Below are positions 13,001 through 28,000 of a stretch of DNA of 64,000 nucleotides, piece after piece. Within the stretch, counting starts at the first letter, position 1; every line of letters starts with the position of its first letter. The notes beneath the pieces are model-generated. The model was not told the DNA's origin and ran no database searches. It saw only the letters and a list, made by a program, of their open reading frames with translations. Source of the DNA: Carposina sasakii (lineage: Eukaryota; Arthropoda; Insecta; Lepidoptera; Carposinidae); contig CP053152.1 in the NCBI GenBank assembly GCA_014607495.2, positions 5,208,001 to 5,272,000 of the forward strand, read 5' to 3'. The translations under genes and the position numbers were made by a program.

Positions 13001-16000
13001 TCAATTTCAATTGACTGTTGGTACTATTTTTAAAGCTAGCGTGCTAAATCAACCATGATGGTTAGTAAATATATTGACATTAGCTTATTACTCGCCAATC
13101 TGCTAACTGCAACGAAAACAACGTTTCTACAAAAAACAACTGAAACGGTATTAGAACAGGATATAATTTTGGATGGAAAAATACTGGAAAAACTAGCAAA
13201 ATCTACTAAAAATTGTATTATTAATTAATTACAAAAATCTACAATAGTAAAATGGAGGAGGCAAAAGATTAGATAATATTGCCTTTGGCATGATCTATTT
13301 CTTATTTCCCATGTTCTGTGATGAGCGGATACAAATAAAATCGCCATGAAACTAGACCAGAGAAACTGCTGGAAAGCAGAGGATGAGGTTTGTCGAGTAT
13401 AGAACTGAGAGAACACCCGAGTTTTTAGACGACTCTTACGACATGCACAGAAGGAGATGCAGCTAATGTATTCTAGTGAAGTCCCGCATCAGCATAAGAT
13501 AGATAATACTATACCTATAAAATTCCATCTACCCAATTTACCTAATATCGCAAAAATTTATGCGGCCATGCGTACTAGCATCGCATGAGTGTCGAGGAGT
13601 AAACATCACTTCTAGCACTTCAGCTTTCTCGAGGCTGTTTGCGTTGATGTTTAGCACAAAGGCCTTTCAGCCTTGAAAACGCCTCGGCCTCACAATTTGC
13701 CATGACAAATAAAAAGTCGATAGCTAGTCGTGATCGCATCTAATATGTACTATTATATTTCAAGTAGCAAGTTAAGTATAAATATTTTTTCTTCATTGAA
13801 ATCGGTTACCGAATTTGGTATTCCAAGCATGTAAAAATTGTAAAAGTTACTATATTTTCTCATGAAGTATCAAGAAAATAGTGATAAGTATTGGTGTTTA
13901 CAATACCTATATAACACAAAGATTGTTCGTTTTAAAGAAATATCGTACTCGTCTTATTTATTTAAGGAACATTTTGTCCATCTCCAGAGAGTCAAGAATG
14001 ACGCATCAAACAAGCCCAGTAACGTCATTTCCAAATTAGATATGCTAATTTTAGACGCAGTAATAGAAGTCCTACACGATTCAATAAATGAACCAGATAA
14101 ATTGTTATCATAGTCTATATTTAGCTGCTGTTAAGATAATAAATATCATATTCCATAGATCAAAGAGTTGAGTAATCGAATCTACCAAGAGATTTTGAAA
14201 TGTATAAACCACAGTAATATATCAATAGATACTAATTGAACAAGAAATTCTACATTACGAATATACCTATAGACTCGAATAAAGTAAATGTGACCAGAAA
14301 TATGATCTGTGACAGATATTTAAGTAGATGTACGTAACATAATTAAAAACATACCTACAGATCTCAAATGACCAAAAACGCTGACACGACATGGCCACAT
14401 CACGACATTGTATTCCGATTGTAATAACATAGTTTTACAATTGACTATCCCAGATTTTTGCATGCATAAAGTATAAAGTAAGTGACCCTACTATATTGAT
14501 ACCAGAGTGACTTTTTTATACTATGGCAAAAATTAAGGGCAATATGTGCTAATTCCTATATTATCTTGCAAAAGGTATAATTTTTATTTATTCTTAAAAT
14601 TTGGCCTAGATTAAATATCTAAGATATACCTACCTTCCAACAGTTATCTATATCTATACATATAATAAAAATGTAACGGATCGCTGTCTGTGCATGGAAG
14701 ATATATGAGAAAAAATATTATAGGAGACCTTTATCAACACACTAGCAGCCGCCCACGACTTCGTCCGCGTGAGGGGGCGTTGTACCCGTGCGAAGCCGGG
14801 CAGGTTGTTGTATAGACTGTAGCCTTCCTTGGTAAATGGGCTATCTAACACTGAAAGAATTTTTCAAATCAGACCAGTAGTTCCTGAGATTAGCGCGTTC
14901 AAACAAACAAACAAACAAACAAACAAACTCTTCAGCTTTATAATATTAGTATAGATAGAACACAAAACGATGATTTTTGGAATTTTTGTCTATTTGTCAG
15001 TTTGTCTGTGCGTTTGTGCACGCTAATCTCAGAAACGGCTGAACCGATTTCGATGCAGTTTTCAGGAATATATTATGACAGGTCCCATTTAACATATAGG
15101 CTACTTTTTATCCCAAGAAAATATTTTTATCCCGGATAATTTTGACATTTTGTTTTTTGTAGTCCACGCGGATGGAGTCGCGGGCGTCCACTATTAAAAA
15201 ATAAAAATGCTCTTTTTCATATTCAATTCATAAAGTATGATCCATTTACCCTCACTTAACCGGTATTTTAAATTCTGGATTTTCAGCTTTTTTAAGAAAA
15301 TGCGTACGTGTACGTATTATAGGCAAATCAATGTCAATTCTAAAATAATCTAAAACCTAAAAGAGATTTCATATCATAAATATACCTATGAACATCATTA
15401 TTGGCATACCTAATGTATAAACAGAGACAGAAATTATTACTGAACTCTAGCAAATGATACTGAATAGAACTGCAGCCAAAAAAATTCGGTAGCAGAAGCT
15501 AGTTGAGAAGAATTCAACACTAGGCAGTCTCACGGGTTCGGCAAGTCAATGTTGCGTGACGTCATAAGACAACATGACAAATAAAATGTAGTTACAAATG
15601 CGTTAGACGTGACTGGTACAGCGTTCATATACCGCACCCAAATCACGGAAGATTCGTATCAAGAACACATTTTAATGGGCATTGTAAGCTGATTACAATA
15701 TACGGTAAAACAGAATGCTTGTCCACAAAATAACATAATTTTTTTAAAACAAAAAACCGACTTCCGCCCCTTTGAGCCAAAACTAAAGTAATTTTTTTTT
15801 CTAAAATATATGTTACGTTATGCCGTGTACGAAGTTTAGAAGGCATAATATTGTCAGATTTAGATGCCAGCAAATTATTAAATCGGCCACATGACGAAAG
15901 GGCACAGAGAGAAATGACTAGGCTTCGAAATTTGACGTCTGACAATATATAGGTAAGCAACATATAATTGCACTCCTTCTTCCTGCCCTGTTCCCAATCA

Positions 16001-19000
16001 TTTTACCTCTTCCTCTTACCATAACCATCTTACTTAGGACACGGCTTAACGGAACATATAATTACACGACTTAATTTATTATCTTTATTATCTTATTATC
16101 TCCATCTTCATAAGCCTATTGCAGTCCACTACTCTGGACCTAGGCCTCCCCCTGCCATAGGGGGATTTTGTTACTAAAAAGTTCCACTATCTGTTTTTCG
16201 GCGACTCCATCATCTGACCCTCGTTTCCTTTATATAATGTGTAGCTGACCAAAATTCTCTATAAAAATCTAAAAACGGACTACTCGTGCCTTTTATATTT
16301 GAGGATATCCCTAGATTCCTTAGAGATTCCATCATCAGATGTTATGTTTTATATGTAGGTGATCAAAACGCTCAGTAAAAGTATAAAAACAGACTACATG
16401 TGCCTACAATATTCGAGGATTGCCCTCGATTTCTTCAAGATCCCATCATCAGATCCTGATGTGGTGAATATGGGACCAACCTGGAAGTATACCATGACCA
16501 ACTATAAAAAAAAATTAATCGGTTCATAAATGACGGAGTTCTGAGGTAACACACATAAAAAAAAAAAACATACAGACGAATTGATAACCTCTCTTTTTAA
16601 AGTCGGTTAAAAATCAACGTGACAGGGTTAATAATACTTATGATGACCTATTTTGTGGTATGAAATGTTAGTCGTGAAATTTATTCCGACTTAAAAATAT
16701 ACACCTAGAATGTGAGTGATCTTGTAGAAATAGGTAAATATAAAACTGGTTAATGAATTTAGTAAGGCTGAGATTAAAAGTAAATCTAAACATGTGGGCA
16801 TAAAAGCTCAAAGCTATCAGATATAAGAACAAAACAAATCTACACTGCATGCTTTTAGCGTATCTAAATAATTTCCAGACTGCTTTTGGAACGGTGCCCG
16901 GTGGTTTAGTGAAAAACCTCGTATATTATCCGAGCACATGTCTTTTGATAGGTTTTCAGGTGACTAGCCATTGAAAATTTTTCGCAGAACATCCCAAGAT
17001 ATTATTTTCAATGAGTCAATTCAACAGAAAAAATTAGAGGTTGTAAAAGAAATGTTTGCTTGTATTTCTAATATAAGATTAGATAGAGCGATGGACGCAC
17101 TGTTACTAAATTTAAATATAATGGGTAACTAGGCCTGAATAAAATGTAGGTACGGTAGAAGAAAGCTTGTATTCAGGGCAAAGTTATTTTTTTTGTTATT
17201 ATATTTATCGCACTGATTCAGACTGAATCTAAATCGGTCAATTCACGATAACGTTTCACGCCCACCACAAATGAATACTCGCTAAATACTAAATCAAGAT
17301 AATGAGTAATGAAATGTCGGGAGTTTCCTTTACTTTCTCTGTAAGCATAACTTTTTTGTGGTGAAATAAATAAAATTAAGTACATACTTTTGACTTTCTA
17401 AGTAAGCGAGATGATAGCTAATGAAATTAAGAGCTGCTTCAGTTATTCATTTGCCAAATAATAGCAGTATACCTGAAGAATAGAGATGATTCTTTGGCCG
17501 GTATAACATTAAAAAATTAACTACTGATTTACGAGTCAATGACATAACTTGTGTAAATAAACCTAAGCTCACATCGACTGGGACCTGGAACCATGAGGCA
17601 AAGAATCTCACAAGGGATATTGGCAAGCACCTCGTCGACAAAGGTTCATACCCTCATTCCGGGTTCTACCTGATCCAGAGGATCTCGCTAGTCACCCAAC
17701 CCGAAAGTGGCCAGCGTCATGTGGACCTTTGGACCGGGTAAACTTGGCGGCGGCGGCGGGCCGTTTGAGACAGCTGTACAATTGATAGTAATTTTGTAAA
17801 TTTTAAATACATGTATAAATAAGCTCAAGTATGCGACAAACAAAGTAAACCATCTACTGCGTAGTTACTAAAAGCTTCCCAGCTTCAGAGGTCATAATTA
17901 TGCCCTTTTTTGATAAAAAGGTGAAGCTGAATATGTTGTTTACCGCTAAACGTAGGCAAATATTAATTGTTGATACAACAGTTTGCGTAACAAACTATGA
18001 CATGAAGTACAGAGGTCAAAACTGTGTCCATTGTGTTATATCCAACAGGAGAATCGACTTGTCTACATGCACTTTTTCACAATGTTGGGCGAAATAACCA
18101 TCCTTTACAATTGTATATCATTTATTTAAATCATTTTGAAAAGAGACTTCACGTCCAATAAATCTAAAGGACGCAAGGTCAGGAACAAGATAAAAGTTTT
18201 TGCAATACCGGACTCCCTGTCTGACGTCAACCCTATTATGAGTCAAGATAATCTAATAATAATCTTCTGAATTTCACAATCTGAGCCACCCAACCTTCAA
18301 TAAGCAGTTAAAACTCAATATTCTTGAAAACTAAAAACAAGGTTACAAAATTATACCGTTTATTAGAAAACTATTTTTTCCAGCTTCAGTGGCATTTTAT
18401 TTATATCTTTAGTTTATGAACACTTGTAATAAACTAGTTTCATTTCTAGCAAAAACATTTGCCCTATTTTCTAAATACGAAAACACCAACCAAATAGATA
18501 GTGTCAAGAAGGGCTTGCAGGGAAGGATATGATAATTATATCATCACTTTAGCTAGCTACGAGTAGGTACTTTGAAAATTTGTCATAAGGTTTAATAAGA
18601 GGTTGAGGGAAACTCGACAGGAGCGGGTATGGATTGAATCCTGGAATCCTGGTACGTCTTTGTCACCCAAAGCCATTAGACGCTTTCGGAAACATAAATT
18701 ACAAGAAAAAAAAATGACAACCGTTGTAATAAGAGAATTCATCCGTAACCATGGAAACACACCCACCCAACCCATCAGCCAATTACAAGTTTGACTTTTC
18801 ACCGCAAATGCGTGTGGTCTCTGGTGTGCTACATTATAAGCTTCACTAATAACCGAGGCCGTACAAGTGGACGGCACTGAATGAAACACTCTGTCAGTCA
18901 TAATTATCGGACGCTAAAAGAGTTCAATAGAAACAAACAACCAAGATTACCGGTATAGGTAATATCTACTTGTAACAGAGTACCTACGGCCTTCATAAAA

Positions 19001-22000
19001 ATTGTAAGGTAAACCTACAGCTACTTATGACGTAAGTACATCATCTCGCAATGTAGCCAGTATTTGATTTATATCATATGGGTGTTGAGCGGATTTAAAT
19101 ACCAATTAGGATCCTATTACAAAGGTAATTAGTTTGAAATAATATTATTTTGTAATGTACTAGGGGACGCCCGCGACTACGTCCGCGTGGATTGCAGAAA
19201 AAACGAATTGTCGAAATTATCCGGGATAAAAATATTTTGCCGGGATAAAAAAGTAGCCTATGTGTTAATCCAGGGTGTCTATAATAAGGGACCCGTTTGG
19301 CGGTTGCACGTACACGGGACTGACGGGCTCCAAATAGGGCACACAGTTCTACTTACTGTTCTTCGTTTCATGTTACTTCTACGTGTCTACTTACTTCTTT
19401 TGATCTGTATTTCTACCCTATTTCTATTGTCCTTTTCTATGTTACTTCTGTCCGTGTATGTGTAATTTTCAAATAAAAATCTATTCTATTCTATACCAAA
19501 TTTTATTAAAACCGCTCCAGCCGTTTTTACGTAAAAGAGTAACAAACATCCATCCATCCATACTTACAAACTTTCAAGTTTATAATATTAGTAGGAAGTA
19601 GAATGTAGGTACGGTAGAAGAAAGCTTGTATTCAGGGCAAAGTTATTTTTTTTGTAATAAACATGTCATAAACATTTATGTGCATGATACCTTTGACAAT
19701 GTAAATGAAAAGAGTAAATCGCTACAATCTCAAGTCGGAAAATCCCGGTAGGAGGCCAATCGCGCTAAATAACAACATTTTACTTTTCAACGGAACGAGT
19801 AGTTTGGTTTTAGTTTTGCTTTAGCTTTGGTTTGGCTGTTTATATGATAGCTTTTCAGACATTTTCAACGTCTTTTTAAGGCTTTAAACATTGTTACAAC
19901 TTAGGGCCGTACGAACTCTGTAATATATAGTTTTTGATTGTGGTTTAGTTTTGGTAAATACGTTTAATAATAGCGCGATTGCCCTCTTGAAGAAAATAAC
20001 TACTTTCCTCGTAAAACATAACAGAGACAGACAGGGTGCTTCTCTACAAGAATGTCCAACAAATATGAATATATTGTTGGTTCACCAAAATGCTTTCAAC
20101 CATGTTTTTGCAGAGCATTAGTCATCATAGTCATTGTATTGTAAAGTACATTACTCCCGGTTGCTGATCGCTAGACGTCATCACTGAGTTTCTAGACCAA
20201 CAGAGCTGTACGTGCGCAGAATGCGTGATTTGTGACTAGTAGATAGTTTGCTGTAAACATTATCATTAGAATAACCAAAAAAAAACAAAAAATTTCCCTG
20301 AGAAATCTATTCAAAAATAAGCTAGCCATAATGTCCAATCTATAATCATTGTAGAATACCCCACCCACGCCTATTTTCGCCTAAGTGGACAGAATATTGC
20401 AAAGAACACATTCACTTTTCACCAGCACCAATACACCAATCTAGCGCCTGGTAACGAATGAAATGGGAAATCAATGTGAGTCACTCTAAATGGCCGTAAG
20501 CTTTAGACCGCTAGAGCCACGTCCGATAGCCTATCCTTCTATCCTACAGGTTTAGGAGCTCAAGCAGAGTGTCTCTAGGCCAAACCGGTCAGATCGAGTC
20601 CAAAGACGACCCCAAAACATTGTTTCCTTTCCAGAATCCGCAATTATCTTCCTACTTCCACCCAGATTATCAAATCCACTTAACAACAGTCACATATCAT
20701 CTCCTTTACACTCGTGAGTGCAGTCCCAGTGTCATATTTCTTGTTTATTCATTTCAGCGCGTGCGCAAGTGACATGTCCGCTGCGTGGGCACCAACAGCC
20801 GAATAAGATGAATGTACTTTAAGGTTTTGGCGTATATAAGTCTGTGTACAGAAAATTGAAAATATGTTAAGTAGGTAGATATATAGCAACAATTCAGAGT
20901 ATTAAATAAAGGAGAAAACGTTTGTATGAGGAAAGATAAGCTCGCAAAATCTTATAGTTCAAGGGCGCAAAGGTGGTGTTAAAGTGGGGTGATGGGGAAA
21001 AATCTTGGCATACCAACACCCATGGACCTTCTAACAACGCAAAAATATCTTTGCCGAGGTATAAAAGACTAGATAGTCTGTGACTAATACTAACATTGTT
21101 TTGCTTATTTTTTGTACGACACATTTTCGAAATCGTATTAGATTGTTGTTAGGTTGGCTAAACTGTTTAATCCTCATATCACGTTATAGAAAGTGGTCAT
21201 GCCATACAATACAATACACTTCCTTGACTGAGGTAAGAGAGCTATAAAATTTTATGATATTACATTTAGATTTCTGGATTTATTTTTCTAAATCTGAATG
21301 TGAATACCAAAGGCTTAATAAAAATAACAATAGTAAAGCTATGTTTATTAATTTTACCGATCTACAAATGTTAATCCCTAAATATTCTTATTAATATTTA
21401 GGTAAAATTAACTACTTACTTAGAGTCTACGACAACGATTAGGTACTCATGCATTGAACACTTGAGCAAAGTTAGTCAGAAAACAGTTTGCTTACAAATA
21501 TATTGCAGGCGTTTTAAGACTAACTGAATTTTAGTCTTACTAAGTAAGTTTTACCAAGTAGTTCTTTTGGATGGCGCTAGTAACTATGTGCATGACTACA
21601 TTATCGGTGTTACTGCATATAAATTTTTTAGTTCCGGATTAGGAGTTATTCTATGAAACAGACTCTAGAAACATCAAGCAGAAGAGTTTGTTTATTAGTT
21701 GGTTGAACGTGCTAGGTAATCTTAAGAGCTACTAGTTTGAATTAAAATATTCTACACAAGTAATACCTATTCACTATTATCGGATAGTCAATTTATCGAG
21801 GAATATCACGTCGTGAATAATAAGCTAAGCATCAAAGTAAAATGTTGCAAATACCTACCAAGAAGATTCCTAGCAAAAAAATCATAACTCCTACAGGAAG
21901 CTAGGCTACCCTACCGAAGTACGCTACTGAGGTAGATAGATCTCACTCGGGTGAAAAAAAAATCATTTCTTTATTAATAATTTTTATATGTTATAGTAAA

Positions 22001-25000
22001 TAGACTATTAAAATTTGCCGACTCGCTTAATAAAACCTAACAAAACCTCTGTTGAAAATTATCATTATAGCAATAAACCTGTGTTAATTTTAACCACACA
22101 TAGTTATTAAAAGGCCATAAGACGTTTATGTTGAAATTCCAATAATGCGTAACATAATAGGCACTTATTTAGTGTTCACGATACAAAAACATAATTAATG
22201 AATGACGCTATAAAAATAAATAATGTGAAACCTCTATAGGCTTTCAAAATAAATGCTCATTTGATGTGTTGTTACAAAGTAGGCTTTTGACGACGAGACA
22301 TTGAGAAATCCGAATAACCTTTAAAACGAAGGTTCCATTTTTTATCCAAAAAATACTTAAGTGTGTAGGTGCGTGTTTTATTGAGAATGTGTTTCTTTGG
22401 CCGAATTTTACATTATTTCAATCGATTTATACATAGACAACCTACCGGCTGCTATTTACAGACATTTAGGATCTAGGTACCTAGGTACCTTTAGCGCATT
22501 TTAGCCTAGGCTCGAAAATTCTGAAGGGCTTATTCTATCCGTCGCATTTGTAACTTCTGTTAACTCAACTAAGTAAAGCCTATCGGTCTATGTATAAACC
22601 TAATAATAATCCATCAATATTTTATTTACTTAAAACTAGTTAAAACTAATCTACAAGTCCTGACACTTATGAAATAGAGAAATTACGTACTACAGCTATG
22701 ATGTGCCTAGGAAATAACTATCCATACTTAGTTGAATACTTAGCTTCATTATCTGCATAGAGCTATATCCGTTCTACTTCTTTGTTCATCCACATTTCGT
22801 GTCTAATCTCATGCTAGCTAAATCTTATCTATGCTGGTTACTATGTAAACTCAGTTTTACGGGCGCGACTGTCTATAAAGTTAACTGTGATACTATGATT
22901 CACGTGAATGAAACATTTTACTATATGTTAAATTTATGGAGTGTTTCCGTTTCTATTCCAGGTAAGTTTCGAACGCATCGTGCGGTGAGTTTTCCTATGA
23001 ATCAGCTTATGCAACTAAGTGCATCCACATACATGATTAGGGAAAATTTGTTTCATCAGTAGGTAGTCAAGCTTACTATTAATTACCTACACACGACTGT
23101 GTTTCCGAAATGGGAAGCCAGAATTGCAGTCTCTTAGGCGACAAGCTAGCAACTTGTCACTGATCATTAACACCTGTCCCCGCTATGCTAAACGTGACTG
23201 TGGGATCTCCTTTATGATCCAGCAGCAGTTCTGGCTACCGTGTGTTTTATGTTAAGTTACCATCGGGGAAACCCATCAATGGAATGGTATTTACTAAATA
23301 GACACCAGAAGAGGTTTAAATGCAAGGATTGGTGTTTATCAAATAGACTAGTGGACGCCCGCGACTCCGTCCGCGTGGACTACAGAAAAAACAAAATGTC
23401 GAAAGTATCCGGGATAAAAACATTTTCCCGGGATAAAAAGTAGCCTATATGTTCAGTGGGACTTTCACAATATATTCCTGAAAACTGCATCGAAATCGGT
23501 CCAGCCGTTTCTGAGATTAGCGTGCACAAACATCGATCCGTTACAATTTTATTATATGTATAGATAGATAGATGGCACCAGAAAACTGTTTCATTTTATT
23601 TAAACTAGCTACGCTATTTTTATTTTAAGTTTAATCGATACCCTGTTATGTATCCGAACGACAAGCTTTATCTCCAATTCTAGACTGATATGTGAACGAT
23701 ATGATATGGGTCTATGAATAGAAACAATGGAAAACCTAATCATATTTTCAATCTTGCAAAGAAAATAAACTAGAACATTGATGAATGGAATATTTACTGT
23801 AAAACTGAGTAGCTATAATAGTAGTTTTTAAAATATGTCATGTGAAAAAACTGCACGCCATCAAGGCACGTTATTAATTGGGATTTGTGAATTTTTATTC
23901 TTTAAACTAAAACAAGTAACTAGTTTCTCCATTAGCTCGATTATTTTGATAGACTGTGGTTTAGATGGCTAAAATTTAATATCTAACACCACTGCACTCT
24001 TTGCCAAGGAATCTAGATTGATTTTTTGTACCTTCTTACCTTAACTTCTGTAAACAAGTAGATATAGTATTAGGCTTTTCTACTTCTGTATTACAATAAA
24101 TGACCAAATAAGTAGTAAATGAGAAAAAAAAATCTACTTATCTAAACTATGCCTATTGTGTCAGATATTTCTACCGTGCAAAAACCGAGAATCTTATCGT
24201 AGAGAAGTAGAATGCCAAAACTAAGCCAAACCGATATCTATACATAATGTAACGGATCGCTGTCTGTACATGGAAGATATATGAGAAAAAATATTATAAG
24301 AGACCTTTATCAACGCAATAGTGCCCAAAAGAATGATTTTTGTTTTTTTTTAAGTTTGTCGGTTTGTCTGTGCGTTTATGCACGCTAATCTCAGAAACGG
24401 CTGACCCGATTTCGATGAAGTTATCAGGAATATATTGTGATAGGTTATCCCACTTAACATATAGGCTACTTTTTGTCCCGGGAAAATATTTTTATCCCGG
24501 ATAATTTCGACATTTTGTTTTTTCAGTAGTCCATGCGGACGGAGTCGCGGCCGTCCACTAGTAATCAATATGTTAACTTTAGGCTATGTTCAATACTTAT
24601 CTATACTAATATTATAAAGAGGTAAACTTTGATTGTTTGTTTGTTTGCTTGTTTTTTTGCAGCGAATAGGCTCCGAAACTACTGGACCGATTTCAAAAAT
24701 TCTTTCACCGTTAGAATCCTTATTGGACCCGGATGAACATAGGCTATAGGGTTTCGCATAATTTCCTCTGGGCTGGAATAAATATGATTTAAATACAAAA
24801 AAATTACCATTTGACGCATGGAGGTATAAGTTTGACATATACCATAGAATAACAAGTCCCCAGAAAAAGTCATCAAGGACAGATGTATTCCGGGTAGTGA
24901 AGCAAAAACGAGTCAAAAATCCCGCATCTTCCGCTCATCTTACCCGCCGATTGTTGCCAAATCGATAAATATTATCTGTTTTTTGGATACAGTAAATAGG

Positions 25001-28000
25001 TTGTAAAAATTTTACATACTAAAAAGTTGCTTCAAAAGTGTGCGTGATTACACTGATTACGGGTTCTGGGAATTTATTATTCTGTGACGTACAGATGACA
25101 TGACACAACATGACAGATGAAATTTGTTTTTTTTTGTTTGGTTTATCCCGAAGAAAGAGCATGAGGAATACAACATCCATACAGCCATTGTTTTTAGTAC
25201 TGATGATTTCTGAATTTATGATGGATGATAACGATGATGAATGGAAACATCGGGAACATCCTCAAAAACGAGTGTAAAATTAGTCAAAATCAAAAAGAAT
25301 TGCGAAAAAAAAATACCTACATGACCCCACGAAGAAACGGACACATGTATAGGTACAAATCAATTTTAAATTTCACACGTTAATTACACCCACTCCCTTT
25401 TGGTGTTTATGTTCGTTCGGAGGTATAAGAGAGTACTAAGAACGGATTTCCCAAAATTCCCATGGGAACGGGGCAGACAGGAATTCCAATTTTTTACCGA
25501 AATTTCCACTATACTGGAACAAAAGCTTATTCAACAAGTATAAAAATAAACCGTTTGACGTACACAGATGAAATTTGGTGTATATGTTTGTTAGGGGGTG
25601 TAAAAGTCCATAAAGAACGGGTTTCCCGAAATTTCCATGGGAACGGCACAAACAGGAATTTCAAGTTTTTACGAAAACCACATGACATATAGAGATGAAA
25701 TTTTAATATGACAGGTACTAGTATATTCGGTAGGGAGTGTAAGAAAGAACTGAGAACATATTTCCCGAATAGGGACTGCTAGGGAGCACAAAGAACGGAT
25801 TTCCCGTGATTCCCACGGGAACTGGATAAACGGGAATTCCCAATTTTAACGAAAACCATTTGACGAAATATAATGATGAAATTTGGTAGGGAGTGTGAGG
25901 AGACACTGAGAACGTATTTCTCGAAATTTCCACCTGAACGGGACAAACGGGAATTCCCAATTTTTACGCAAACCACTTGACACATAATGATAAAATATTA
26001 CAGGTATATTCGGTAGGGAGTGTAAGCACTGAGGACTTATTTCCCGAAATTCCCACGGGAACGGGACAAACGGGAATTCCAAATTTTAGAGGATATGTAC
26101 CGAAGCGAAGCGAGGGCGGGTCACTAGTAGGTAATTTAATTTATAACATTAATGGCATATTTAACTAGGCAGAGTTCCATGGGAGTTTATTACCTAAGTA
26201 TCTAGTAGTTTTGTTTCAGTTTTTCCATTTCTAATCCAGAATCCAGTTATTTCCTTTAATTTTTGTTTTATTGACCATGGTTCATAAGGTATTAAGTATA
26301 TCTTATGTATGGCTTCTCAATTCTCTACATAAAATTAGTTTTAAAACTAACTAGAGAACTTGACCAATGCTTTATTAGATTCCTTATCCAATGTTTTGAC
26401 AAGTTCAGTATAACCTACATTCATTGATAAAAATATTTTACACCTAAAGGAAAATGTTTAATGAAATTAAACGAAATCATTATACTTATCTATTGTTTAC
26501 GCCCGCACCGCACCAAAGACTTGAATCATAGTAAAACATAATTCGCGATTAAAGGTTCCTTCGTGTTATCTAATCTTTCTCTAAGTATTGTTACAAAATT
26601 TTACAATTCGTACTTACGTAAGTTTAAGAAAATAATGTGAATCACTAAGCAGGTAAATTGAAGGCATACTTTCTCCCAAGAACCATCCTAGTGCAGTGTT
26701 ATCTATCACAAAAGAATTTAAACATTGCCTAAATTTGAAAGACATTACAAACATTGTATTTTCAAATGTTATTTTTAAACAGTATCTAACTTTTGACGCT
26801 GTTTTGTAATAATCAATTAGCTCCAATTAGTCATCCAATTAGCTAATTGAAGAAAATCTGATTAGCCGCTTAAACTAAATCCTTGGCACATCCTGAATAG
26901 GGGACATATCGGATGACCGGCTTAACAAAACAAATTTTAAAATTGACAGTGGAAGTGGTCAATAAGGGGCTGCAATAAAACCATACTCGTAATATTCTAA
27001 TGAGAAGCACGTGGGAGGGATATAAACTTAAACAAATAACTTTATGTCGACTCTATTGGGATGTCCTGTCTGCGGAGTTGGCAATGCTAGTAGAGTTGAG
27101 TGTTTGCGCACACGCAATATGGAGGTAGCACGGACTAATATTTATTTCTGTGAGTTTTTATGGATGAACAAACTTTCTTGTCTACAATGTCCAAAGGTAA
27201 AAATGTAGTTTATTTCAAATTCGATACATTCTTATTAGATACTACCGCCGATTTAAACTAAATTGAAGTTAATAAAGAATCAACAATTATATTTCTATTG
27301 AATCAACATTATCCTAAACTAGCATTAATATACTCGTATAAGAATATCCGTAAAGCATCTCCTTGTATTATTTTGCTTAAAAACAAAGAATTTGCAACAA
27401 CTGGAGTCTAGGTTAAAAACCTATCTTTAGTTAAATAACAAATAGTAAATTTAATTCAATATTCTCAAACAGTGGGTGTTGTAGTAAAGGCTAAACATGA
27501 ACCACTTTTGGTTATTGAATGATAAATAAATTACACACACATAAGCTTTTCACTTAGGTATCTCGCAAATATCTACCTTTCTACATGGGGAAAGACAAAT
27601 GTAGTTGTGCTCAAATAAATATGTAATAATTAAAATGTCTATGGATAACGGTTAAATTGGGCTCTCCTAGAAAATTTTAGGTATATATTATAAATTTTAG
27701 GTATATATTATAAATTTTAGGTATATATTATAAATTTTAGGTATATATTATAAATCTGGCTTTCATTCGTCTTTGCCTTAATTTACACTATTTCTATTAT
27801 TCATCACAATTTTAGAAGGTACAAAAGATAAAGATTAAAATATACACCTACTCATAAATAAATGACTTTGACCTATTATAGTAGCACAAAAGCCCTATCT
27901 TCTTACCACCAAAAATGTTTACATTATTGCCAATGTAATTTGTGGTTAGTAATAATCGAATCTGTATTAATGAAAATGAATTTAACATGGAAGTTAATAG

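Noticed and set aside
18557..18901. 114-codon minus ORF and overlapping plus ORF
   Set aside because: No domain, no splice signals in a useful phase, no promoter signs; composition is intron-like.
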